Shown one piece after another: positions 1-6,490 of a stretch of DNA of 10,764 nt; within the stretch, counting starts at the first letter, position 1, and each line of letters opens with the position of its first letter. Origin of the DNA: Planctomycetota bacterium (GTDB lineage Bacteria > Planctomycetota > SZUA-567); the NCBI GenBank assembly GCA_031278535.1, contig JAITKH010000216.1, positions 1-10,764 on the forward strand. Reading direction: 5' to 3'. Under the pieces are notes generated by a model. It made no database searches, had not been told where the DNA came from, and was given only the letters and a program-made list of their open reading frames with translations. Position numbers and translations under genes: made by a program.

Positions 1-936
1 GGCCTTGACGCCAAATTCATACGGCTCCTTGCCTTGCCCTTGCCAATGCATTCAACCTCCAGTGCGTGCAAGGCGTACAGCTTGCCTTTGCCCTTGGGTC
101 GCTGGGCGCGAATCCTTTCAGCGCGTTCCAGCAGACTGTTCAGGTGGGCGAGCATGTTTGGGCGCTCCGGCCTGGCATGCGCCAGCTTGCGTCTAATCTC
201 GCGCAGCACGATGCCCAGGATCGTGCGCTGGCGCTTGAGCACCCCTCGGAGCCGTTTGAACTACCTGGCATGGGCATATCCTCCCGCCCGCCAGCGCAAT
301 GTTTTTGCTTCCCTGGCGAAGGTCTGTTTCAGACGGATGCCCGCCGCCCTGGCCGCTTCCACCACCTTGGCGCGCGCCACTTCCAGCAACCGGCTATCGA
401 CCGGATGGGCAATCGCTTTTTCCTGCACCGTCGTGTCCACAATCACCCGCTCGCATTCACTCGCCCGGATGGCTTTCATTTCCACTGCCGCATCAATGCT
501 GGCCTTGAGCAATTCCTCTACCCCGGCTTCCCCGATAGCCGTCCGGAACCGACCAATCTGTGCGGCATCGCACGGCAGCTTCAGCGTGTAGTACTCCAGC
601 CCACTGAAGTATTGCCGCACCACGTTCTCCGACCAGCGTTCCATCAGTTCTTCATCGCTGACATTGAAGGCATGTTTCAGGTAGCGCAGGCAGGCCATCA
701 GCCGACGGCTGCCGCGGACGCCCCGCCGCGCTGGGGGACGCCACCGCAAACTCCTGCGTCGTTCCGAACAGGTTCTCCCCTTCGATTACCTTTCCTGGGC
801 GAATCTTGTGGGCGAACACAGGCGCCAGCGATGCCTCGATCTGTGCCCATGGCATTCGCCTTGCCAGCACCGCCAGCGGGCGCTCAAGGTCGATCATCTG
901 ATCAAGCCGGGAACGGAAAAAATCATCTGTTGGCAC
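1..936 (-). pseudogene. Degenerate IS5-family transposase, 3' end outside window
   Basis: The reverse strand reads as an IS5-family (DDE) transposase, recognised from the N-terminal MPTDDFFRSRLDQMIDL and from VIVDTTVQEKAIAHPVDSRL in the middle. It begins with GTG at 936-934, preceded by a GGGAG ribosome site. The gene is broken at least three times. The frame shifts near 702-708, between GRPRQP and RLMACLRYLKHAF. An in-frame TAG at 261-263 sits between GGYAHAR and FKRLRGVLKRQRTI, where family members normally have Gln. A one-base loss near 28-31 separates ECIGKGKA from PYEFGVKA. The remaining C-terminal part, with the last catalytic acidic residue, would lie left of the window. The stacked lesions indicate an old, inactive insertion. 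I could not identify its terminal inverted repeats because only one end is present. Family recognition is from memory of related transposases. Confidence 0.9.
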
Positions 937-988
937 GCTGCTTCTCCCAGGTTTCGGAAGGAATTATTGTAATTTACCGGGGATTCCT

Positions 989-1258
989 GTGGCTCATGAA
1001 ATGACTGAAGCCCAGTCAGAACAAGGGGGCGAACGTTTTGCAGGGACGACTACATACCGGAATGACGCGATTGCATGGGCGAAGCATGCAAGCGAGAGGG
1101 TCATCGACCCTGCGCCCGATGTGCGCTTTGAGCGCATATCAGTCCCTTTGCGGAAAACAAAGGCAAGGACAAAGCAAACGCTGGGGAATGCGATTGCCGA
1201 AGCCCTCAAGCTTGTCTCGCTAAAAGACATTTTAGGAAGGTTCACCAAAGATGGATAA
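989..1258 (+). CDS. Doubtful small ORF, unknown function
   Basis: This open frame of 89 codons starts with GTG at 989, or ATG at 1001, and ends with TAA. The product is hydrophilic, with a basic stretch (PLRKTKARTKQT) and a predicted helical end (LGNAIAEALKLVSLKDILG). I see no signal peptide, membrane segment or known motif and do not recognise the family. No convincing ribosome site precedes either start. It lies between a dead transposase and the sigma-54 promoter, so it could be a relic of a gene disrupted by the insertion or a chance ORF. A longer antisense frame (994-1353) looks no better. Confidence 0.25.
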   Translation: MAHEMTEAQSEQGGERFAGTTTYRNDAIAWAKHASERVIDPAPDVRFERISVPLRKTKARTKQTLGNAIAEALKLVSLKDILGRFTKDG

Positions 1259-1439
1259 GTATATGATAAATCAAACCGCCATAAGTCCGTTACTGCTAAA
1301 GAGGCTCGGGCGATTTGTTTCAAAAGTGACACAACGTTGATGATTTGCAACAACGCCCTTGTCTTTTTGCCTGAACAACTCAGCGTATTATTATTGCTAA
1401 TACCTTGTATTTATACTTCTTTTATATCCCCCTCCGGTG

Positions 1440-1455
1440 TGGCACAACTTTTGCT
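1440..1455 (+). promoter_or_regulatory. Sigma-54 (RpoN) -24/-12 promoter
   Basis: The bases read TGGCAC, AACTT, TTGCT, matching the RpoN consensus TGGCAC-N5-TTGCW exactly. The invariant GG (1441-1442) and GC (1453-1454) are separated by ten bases, the required spacing. Transcription would start around 1465-1468 and run into the lactonase and abfD genes, leaving a leader of about 250 bases. Sigma-54 promoters need an enhancer-binding activator with an ATPase domain; none is encoded here, so it must be elsewhere. A chance match to all fixed positions in an intergenic region directly upstream of a catabolic operon is unlikely but not impossible. Confidence 0.75.
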
Positions 1456-1492
1456 TTGTGGGGCTTGGCTCGCTATGTGCATCCAAAACGCC

Positions 1493-1513
1493 CCGGACGG
1501 GGAAGTAGTCCGG
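1493..1513 (+). repeat. Inverted repeat CCGGAC/GTCCGG in leader
   Basis: CCGGAC (1493-1498) and GTCCGG (1508-1513) are perfect inverted copies with a nine-base loop. The hairpin lies about 30 bases downstream of the predicted sigma-54 start, so it would be near the 5' end of the leader RNA. No T-run follows, so it is not a terminator. Confidence 0.45.
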
Positions 1514-1560
1514 TAAAGCAAGCGGGCTGCAAAAAAACGATCAGAGCAGAGAGCCAACAA

Positions 1561-1574
1561 ACCAATAAATTGGT
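1561..1574. repeat. Palindrome ACCAAT-AA-ATTGGT
   Basis: A perfect six-base inverted repeat with a two-base centre. Its compact two-fold symmetry resembles an operator for a dimeric regulator more than an RNA hairpin, since the loop would be too small. It lies downstream of the predicted promoter, where a bound repressor could block elongation. No regulator gene is present to support this. Confidence 0.35.
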
Positions 1575-1582
1575 GCTTCGCG

Positions 1583-1600
1583 GGCGGGGTAGGCGGGGTA
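1583..1600 (+). repeat. Tandem 9-base repeat GGCGGGGTA x2
   Basis: GGCGGGGTA occurs twice head to tail (1583-1591 and 1592-1600) in the leader. It is followed by a short symmetric element, CCCTT-GACC-AAGGG (1609-1622). The function is unknown. Confidence 0.4.
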
Positions 1601-1717
1601 TTAACCTTCCCTTGACCAAGGGGGCTACGTTCCTTCGCCTCTTTGGATCCCAAAAATTAGTTCTCGCGCCAAGAGTGCGAGGTGTTCGCTTCGCTAATGA
1701 AAGAAGGGAGTATCGAT

Positions 1718-2524
1718 ATGCTTAAGAGACTGTATGTGCTGAACACCGGGTATCTTGAGACGGACAAGAACAACGTGGTCGGCGGCTGGACCGTTGCTAC
1801 AAAAGACCATCCCCAGGTGACCAACGATTGGATCAAGCTTCCCGTGATGGCTTTTCTGCTGGAGACCGACGACGGTTACATCCTGTACGACACCGGCAGC
1901 AACCCGTAGGCGATGAACGGGTACTGGCAGGAAATCCTGCGGCAAATCTACCCCCTGTATCAGAAACCGGAAGAACAACTGGACAGGCAACTGGCCCTGT
2001 GCGGCGCCAAGCCCGAGGACATCAAGACGGTGGTGCTGAGCCACATGCATCTGGACCACGCGGGCAACCTGCAACTATTTCCCCATGCCACCGTGTACGT
2101 GCCCAAGCTGGACTTCATGGCCGCTCAGGCCCAGGTGCGCCTGAACCCGAACCCGAACACCCACGGCGGCTACGTGAAGGGTGACATGGACCGGCAGGTG
2201 GCCCAGTACGTGATGATCGACGAAGACTGCGAACTGGTTCCCGGCGTGGAGATCATCAACCTGCCCGGTCACACGCCAGGACTGCTGGGTCTGGTGGCGC
2301 ACTTGCCCAGCGGCGTATACATCCTGCCGCAGGACTGTATTTACAGCAGCGAGATTTATGGCCCTCCGGCTCGCGTGTCAGGCCTCTTGTTTGACAACAT
2401 CGCCTTCATGAAATCCATTGAGAAGGTGCGCAAGCTGGAGAAGAAGTATGGCGCGAAGGTCATCTTCGCCCATGATGAGGCGTTCTTCAAGACGCTGAAG
2501 TGCGCCCCGGCCTTCTATGAATAG
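1718..2524 (+). pseudogene. MBL-fold lactonase-like protein with in-frame amber codon
   Basis: The predicted product is a metallo-beta-lactamase-fold hydrolase of the N-acyl-homoserine lactonase / gamma-butyrolactonase (AiiA, AttM/BlcC) type. ATG at 1718 follows AAGGGAG (1704-1710) at a good distance. Reading is open for 63 codons to DTGSNP, then meets TAG at 1907-1909, and continues in the same frame to 2524. Ignoring the TAG, the protein has 268 positions, nearly the length of the intact paralogue at 6487-7290 (267). The dinuclear zinc ligands are all present: HMHLDH (H109, H111, D113, H114), H185 in PGHTPG, D206 and H252. The Tyr three residues after the bridging Asp (Y209) is also kept. 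Everything except codon 64 looks functional, so the stop is recent, a sequencing error, or suppressed. ATG at 1913 could start a shortened product but has no ribosome site and would lack the N-terminal strands. Substrate assignment rests on context. Confidence 0.85.
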
Positions 2525-2580
2525 CCGTCCGCACGCTTGCAGGCCAACCCATTTATATTTATGTATGTGAGGTATAAAAA

Positions 2581-4032
2581 ATGACATTGATGACTGGTGA
2601 ACAATACATCGAAAGCATCCGGGCGCTGAACATGCAGGTGTATATGTTCGGTAAAAAAGTGGAAAGCCCCGTGGATGATCCCATTCTGCGGCCTTCCCTC
2701 AACTCGGTCCGTATGACCTATGACCTCGCCCAGATGCCCGAGCATGAAGATTTGATGACGGCGGTGGATCCGGATACCGGCACGCGGTTGAACCGCTTCA
2801 ACCACATCCACCGCAACACGGGCGATCTCATCAAAAAGGTGAAGATGCAACGCCTGCTCGGACAAAAGACCGCTGCCTGCTTCCAGCGTTGCGTGGGTAT
2901 GGATGCCTTCAACGCGATGTACAGCACGACCTTCGAGATCGATAAAAAGTACGGCACTTCCTATTTCGGGAACTTCAAGAAGTTCATGGCCTACTGTCAG
3001 GGAAAAGACCTGACGGTGGACGGCGCCATGACCGACCCCAAAGGCGACCGCTCTCTGGCCCCCCATGCCCAGGACGACCCGGACATGTTTCTGCACGTGG
3101 TGGAACAGCGTCCCGACGGTATCGTCGTGCGGGGCGCCAAGGCCCACCAGACCGGAGCGCTCAACTCCCACGAAATCATCATCATGCCCACCCAGACCAT
3201 GGCCGAGGCGGACAAGGATTACGCCGTTTCCTTTGCGGTGCCCATCGACACCGCCGGAATCTTCATGATCATTGGCCGGCAAAGCTGCGATACCCGCAAA
3301 CTGGAAGGCAGTGACATGGATGTCGGCAACCCCGAGTTCGGCGGCGTGGAGGCGCTGGTGGTGTTCGACAATGTCTTCGTTCCCAAGGACCGCATCTTCA
3401 TGAACGGCGAGTGGGATTTTTCCAACATGCTGGTAGAGCGCTTTGCCGGGTACCACCGCCAGAGCTACGGCGGCTGCAAGGTGGGCGTAGGCGACGTGCT
3501 GATCGGCGCGGCGGCGCTGGCGGCGGACTATAACGGCGCGGCCAAGGCCTCCCATGTCAAGGACAAGCTCATTGAGATGACCCACCTGAACGAGACGCTG
3601 TATTGCTGCGGCATCGCCTGTTCGGCCGAGGGTGCGCCCACCCAAAGCGGCAATTACATCATTGACCTGTTGCTGGCCAACGTTTGCAAACAGAACGTGA
3701 CCCGCTTCCCCTATGAGATCGTGCGTCTTGCCGAGGATATTGCCGGTGGCATCATGGTAACGGCGCCTTCCCAGAAAGATCTGAACGACGCAAAGCTGGG
3801 ACCCTATGTGAAAAAGTACTTGCGCGGCGTGGCCGGGGTATCTACCGAAAACCGCCTGCGCATCCTGCGCCTCATCGAGAACATGGCCTTGGGTACGGCC
3901 GCCGTGGGCTATCGTACCGAGAGCATGCACGGCGCCGGGTCGCCCCAGGCGCAGCGCATCATGATCTCCCGCCAAGGCAATCTGCCCAGGAAGAAAGAAC
4001 TGGCCAAGGCCATCGCCCACATTAAGGAATGA
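2581..4032 (+). CDS. abfD: 4-hydroxybutyryl-CoA dehydratase / vinylacetyl-CoA isomerase
   Basis: This cytoplasmic, oxygen-sensitive [4Fe-4S] and FAD enzyme converts 4-hydroxybutyryl-CoA to crotonyl-CoA through a ketyl-radical mechanism. The 483-residue product matches the Clostridium aminobutyricum enzyme (about 490) almost throughout, including VKMQRLLGQKTA, DGAMTDPKGDR, VERFAGYHRQSYGGCKVG and YRTESMHGAGSPQAQRIM. The iron-sulfur ligands are C100, C104, H292 and C299. The residues reported as catalytic in the clostridial enzyme are also present: E257, Y296, K300 and the Glu in YRTES (E447). ATG at 2581 is preceded by GAGG (2569-2572) eight bases upstream. The TGA overlaps the start of the nfu-like gene (ATGA, 4029-4032). 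With the CoA-transferase downstream and beta-oxidation genes beyond, it defines the pathway of the cluster. Confidence 0.97.
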   Translation: MTLMTGEQYIESIRALNMQVYMFGKKVESPVDDPILRPSLNSVRMTYDLAQMPEHEDLMTAVDPDTGTRLNRFNHIHRNTGDLIKKVKMQRLLGQKTAACFQRCVGMDAFNAMYSTTFEIDKKYGTSYFGNFKKFMAYCQGKDLTVDGAMTDPKGDRSLAPHAQDDPDMFLHVVEQRPDGIVVRGAKAHQTGALNSHEIIIMPTQTMAEADKDYAVSFAVPIDTAGIFMIIGRQSCDTRKLEGSDMDVGNPEFGGVEALVVFDNVFVPKDRIFMNGEWDFSNMLVERFAGYHRQSYGGCKVGVGDVLIGAAALAADYNGAAKASHVKDKLIEMTHLNETLYCCGIACSAEGAPTQSGNYIIDLLLANVCKQNVTRFPYEIVRLAEDIAGGIMVTAPSQKDLNDAKLGPYVKKYLRGVAGVSTENRLRILRLIENMALGTAAVGYRTESMHGAGSPQAQRIMISRQGNLPRKKELAKAIAHIKE

Positions 4033-4334
4033 TCGGAACGGACAGTTGGCGCACTCGCATGATGGAACGAATCGAACGAGAGCTGGATGCCTGCGTGCGC
4101 CCCATTTTGGGGCAGCACGGAGGCGATCTCAAGGTGATCTCTTTCGAGAAGGGCTTGCTCAAGCTGCGAATGCTCGGCCCGTGCACCAACTGTCCATCCG
4201 CCGTGCATGAAAACGAACGGCTCTTTGAGGGGGAACTGAAACGGCGTATTCCCGAAATTGAACAAGTGCTCATCGTGACCGGCGTGAGTGACGACTTGAT
4301 AAATGCCGCCAAAGCGCTGCTGCGCAAGCGATGA
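4029..4334 (+). CDS. Nfu/NifU C-terminal-type Fe-S cluster carrier
   Basis: The 101-residue product is a stand-alone NifU C-terminal (Nfu) domain, the kind that carries a [4Fe-4S] cluster between two subunits and hands it to client enzymes. Family features are the early helix ERELDACVRPILGQHGGDLKVI and the CxxC in GPCTNCPSA (C52, C55). Its start overlaps the stop of abfD (ATGA), and its own stop overlaps the next start (ATGA, 4331-4334), so the three genes are probably translationally coupled. Other ATG codons at 4059 and 4062 lack ribosome sites and would trim only the poorly conserved N-terminus. Since AbfD needs a [4Fe-4S] cluster, a dedicated delivery role is a reasonable inference, not something the sequence proves. 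Confidence 0.9.
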   Translation: MIGTDSWRTRMMERIERELDACVRPILGQHGGDLKVISFEKGLLKLRMLGPCTNCPSAVHENERLFEGELKRRIPEIEQVLIVTGVSDDLINAAKALLRKR

Positions 4335-4621
4335 GAGTTGGAATCAAGTACTGCGGCGGTTGCAATCCGCGGTACGACAGGGTCGCTGCGGCCAAGACGC
4401 TGGCGCGGGATTTCCCGCGGCACGATTTTCTGGGAGTGCACGGAGTGGCCGACCCGGATGTGTTGCTGGTGTTTTGCGGCTGCCGGACCGCGTGCGTGGA
4501 TGTGTCCGGCCTGCACCCGAAACAGGGCGCGCTGTGGATACGGGATGAAGAGGAATGCGCGAAAGCCAGATCGGCGCTTGCCGCCATCCTCTCGTCGCGG
4601 ATGGAAGACAACGTAACGTAA
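4331..4621 (+). CDS. Small Cys-rich CGGC protein, unknown function
   Basis: This is a 96-residue soluble protein beginning MRVGIKYCGGCNPRYDRV. It has a CxxC (C8, C11) right after the first strand and a second cysteine group CGCRTAC (C49, C51, C55). The layout suggests a metal or Fe-S site, or a thiol-redox site, made from two separated cysteine clusters. I have seen similar CGGCNPRYDR starts in small uncharacterised proteins of anaerobes but cannot give a function. The start overlaps the nfu stop (ATGA) with only a weak ribosome site, so coupling is likely. The stop lies about 20 bases before the CoA-transferase start. Its position between an Fe-S carrier and the CoA-transferase suggests a role in AbfD maturation, protection or redox state. 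That is inference from position. Confidence 0.8.
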   Translation: MRVGIKYCGGCNPRYDRVAAAKTLARDFPRHDFLGVHGVADPDVLLVFCGCRTACVDVSGLHPKQGALWIRDEEECAKARSALAAILSSRMEDNVT

Positions 4622-4640
4622 CAGAAAGGGAGTGAAGACC

Positions 4641-5939
4641 GTGAAAAACTGGATGGACGACTACAAAAGAAAGCTTTGTACCGCGGAGGAAGCGGTGCGC
4701 CACATCAAAAGCGGCGACCGCGTGGGCGTAACCCACGCCACCGGCGAGCCTGTGCTGCTGACGGACGCCATGGTGGCCAACGCGGACGCCTATCGTGACG
4801 TGGAAATTGTGCACATGGTGGCCATGGGGAAAGCCGGCTATTGCCGCCCGGAACTGGCGAAGAATTTCCGGCACAACAGCCTGTTTTTGGGCGGTAGTAC
4901 CCGCAAGGCCATTGAAGAGGGGCGGGGCGATTTCACGCCGGTGTATTTCCACAAAATTCCCGATCTGTTCCGCACGACCCTGCATCCCAACGTGGCGCTA
5001 TTGCATCTGAGTCCGCCCGATGACCACGGATATTGCAGCTTCGGCGTCTCGGTGGACTACACCAAACCCATGGCCGAAGTCGCCGATATCCGCATCGCGC
5101 ACATCAACGGCAACATGCCCCGCACCCTGGGTGACAGCTTCATCCATGTGAGCCGGCTGGACTACATTGTAGAGGGCGACGTTCCTCTGATCGAACTGGC
5201 TCCGCCGAAGATTTCGGACGTGGAACAGGCGATCGGCAAAAACTGTGCTTCATTGATCGAGGATGGCGACACGCTGCAACTGGGCATCGGCGCCATTCCC
5301 GACGCCGTGCTGCTGTTCCTGAAGGAAAAAAAGGCGCTCGGCATCCATTCCGAAATGTTTTCCGACGGCGTGGTGGAACTGGTGGAAGCCGGGGTTATCG
5401 ACAACAGCCGGAAAAACGTGCACCGGGGCAAGAGCGTAGCCGCGTTCCTGATGGGCACCCGCCGTCTGTACGATTATGTGCACAACAACCCGGAAGTGCA
5501 AATGATGCCGGTGGACTACGTGAATGACCCGGTCGTCATCGCCCGGAACGACAACCTGGTTTCCATCAATTCCTGCGTGCAGGTAGACCTGTTCGGCCAG
5601 GTGGTTTCCACCTCGGTGGGACTGCGGCAAATCAGCGGCGTGGGCGGCCAAGTCGATTTTGTGCGCGGCGCCAACATGGGCAGGAACGGCCGCACCATCA
5701 TGGCCATGCCCGCCACCTCCAAGGGGACCATCTCCAAAATCGTTCCTTTTATCGATGAGGGGGCTGCCGTGACCACGTCACGGTACGACGTGAACTATGT
5801 GGTTACCGAATACGGCGTCGCCCAGCTCCAGCGCAAGACTTTGCGGCAGCGGGCGCGGGATCTCATTGCCATCGCCCATCCCGATTTCCGGGACGAACTG
5901 GCGGTGGAGTTTGAAAAACGCTTCCATGAGGCGTTTTGA
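4641..5939 (+). CDS. abfT: 4-hydroxybutyrate CoA-transferase
   Basis: The enzyme is a family I CoA-transferase (acetyl-CoA hydrolase/transferase type). It moves CoA, usually from acetyl-CoA, to 4-hydroxybutyrate and so feeds AbfD. GTG at 4641 is preferred: AGGGAG (4627-4632) lies eight bases upstream, whereas an earlier in-frame GTG at 4632 would sit on that ribosome site. With this start the protein has 432 residues, and the Glu of GIHSEMFSDG falls at E238, the position of the catalytic Glu in Clostridium aminobutyricum AbfT. This residue forms the glutamyl-CoA thioester. The glycine-rich segment GVGGQVDFVRGA near residues 330-345 fits the CoA-binding part of the family. The neighbours make 4-hydroxybutyrate the most likely acceptor, though related enzymes accept other short acids such as butyrate. 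A terminator-like hairpin follows. Confidence 0.93.
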   Translation: MKNWMDDYKRKLCTAEEAVRHIKSGDRVGVTHATGEPVLLTDAMVANADAYRDVEIVHMVAMGKAGYCRPELAKNFRHNSLFLGGSTRKAIEEGRGDFTPVYFHKIPDLFRTTLHPNVALLHLSPPDDHGYCSFGVSVDYTKPMAEVADIRIAHINGNMPRTLGDSFIHVSRLDYIVEGDVPLIELAPPKISDVEQAIGKNCASLIEDGDTLQLGIGAIPDAVLLFLKEKKALGIHSEMFSDGVVELVEAGVIDNSRKNVHRGKSVAAFLMGTRRLYDYVHNNPEVQMMPVDYVNDPVVIARNDNLVSINSCVQVDLFGQVVSTSVGLRQISGVGGQVDFVRGANMGRNGRTIMAMPATSKGTISKIVPFIDEGAAVTTSRYDVNYVVTEYGVAQLQRKTLRQRARDLIAIAHPDFRDELAVEFEKRFHEAF

Positions 5940-5960
5940 TATTCCCGCAGCTATCCGCGC

Positions 5961-6023
5961 TTTGCCACCCTCCCTGAAGCCCTCGTCTGGGATACGGGAT
6001 GCGGGGAGGGTAGCAAAATTTTT
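5961..6023 (+). terminator. Rho-independent terminator or attenuator
   Basis: TTTGCCACCCTCCC (5961-5974) pairs with GGGAGGGTAGCAAA (6004-6017), a 14-base stem with one C-A mismatch. The loop is 29 bases and could fold further. It is followed by A and TTTTT (6019-6023). It lies 21 bases after the CoA-transferase stop and just before the ribosome site of the next gene. It probably ends or reduces transcription from the upstream promoter. No clear promoter is visible between it and the next gene, so partial read-through may set the level of downstream expression. Confidence 0.72.
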
Positions 6024-6043
6024 CCTTTAGTTGGAGGAGAACA

Positions 6044-6490
6044 ATGCAACTGAGCCATCAGCAAGTCATGGAGATTCTCCCCCACCGCGATCCCCTGCTC
6101 CTTATCGACGAAGTGCGGGAATTGACGCCGGGTGAACGTGTGGAAGCGACTTTTTACGTCGATCCGGGCAGGGACATATTCAGAGGCCATTTCCCGGAAG
6201 AAGCGGTGTTTCCCGGTGTGTACACCGTGGAAGCCGCCGCCCAGGCTGCGGACATATTGCTGTTGAGCCTGGACAGATACAAGGGCAAGATTCCCTTGTT
6301 CCTGGGGATTCAGGATGCGCGTTTTCTCAGGAAGATACTGCCCGGAGACACGCTGGAGATCCATGCCGTCCTGACCGGCGAACGCAGGGAAAAAGGCATT
6401 GCGACCTGTTCGGCAACGGTTTTCGCCAACCACCATCTCGCGGCGGAAACCGTGGTCACGCTGGCTATGCGCCAAGGAGCGCAAGTATGA
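6044..6490 (+). CDS. FabZ-like hotdog-fold 3-hydroxyacyl dehydratase
   Basis: The 148-residue product looks like FabZ, the beta-hydroxyacyl-ACP dehydratase of fatty-acid synthesis. It has the early HRDPLLLIDEV segment and the active-site region RGHFPEEAVFPGVYTVEAAAQ (6182-6244). H49 and E63 are 14 residues apart, as are the catalytic His and Glu of FabZ. The length is normal for the family. ATG at 6044 follows GGAGGAG by six bases. Its stop overlaps the start of the lactonase-like gene (ATGA, 6487-6490). It is not beside acp, lpxA or other fab genes, so it may be a specialised copy acting on a CoA or ACP ester of this pathway, for instance an alternative crotonyl thioester hydratase. A housekeeping FabZ role cannot be excluded. 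Confidence 0.85.
   Translation: MQLSHQQVMEILPHRDPLLLIDEVRELTPGERVEATFYVDPGRDIFRGHFPEEAVFPGVYTVEAAAQAADILLLSLDRYKGKIPLFLGIQDARFLRKILPGDTLEIHAVLTGERREKGIATCSATVFANHHLAAETVVTLAMRQGAQV

Larger units (their letters stand above)
1259..1717. other. Intergenic regulatory region and long leader
   Basis: About 460 bases carry no gene I can support. The left part (about 1260-1440) is AT-richer than the rest of the window, as expected for a promoter-upstream region that bends or binds an activator; it includes a small palindrome CAACGTTG at 1332-1339. The sigma-54-type promoter sits at 1440-1455. The right part would be a leader of roughly 250 bases containing several short inverted and tandem repeats, listed separately. 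No riboswitch class was recognised. Confidence 0.6.

Noticed and set aside
66..1004. 312-codon open frame on the + strand
   Set aside because: It runs antisense to the transposase remnant, and the - strand carries the real homology even though it is broken.
1386..1417. Possible sigma-70 promoter with TATACT at 1412-1417
   Set aside because: No acceptable -35 hexamer occurs at 16-18 bases; the adjacent exact sigma-54 match is a better explanation.
1405..1725. 106-codon + strand frame over the promoter and leader
   Set aside because: It overlaps the sigma-54 promoter and the start of the lactonase, has no ribosome site, and its product looks random.
1913..2524. Independent gene starting at ATG 1913
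   Set aside because: It is in frame with the upstream segment, has no ribosome site, and would lack the N-terminal strands of the MBL fold; one interrupted gene fits better.
2525..2580. Separate promoter for abfD
   Set aside because: The 56-base gap is AT-rich but shows no pair of hexamers with proper spacing; it is long enough only for the ribosome site and short leader.
2515..4020. 501-codon open frame on the - strand
   Set aside because: It is the antisense shadow of abfD, with the same low-complexity His/Gly/Val composition and no recognisable domain.
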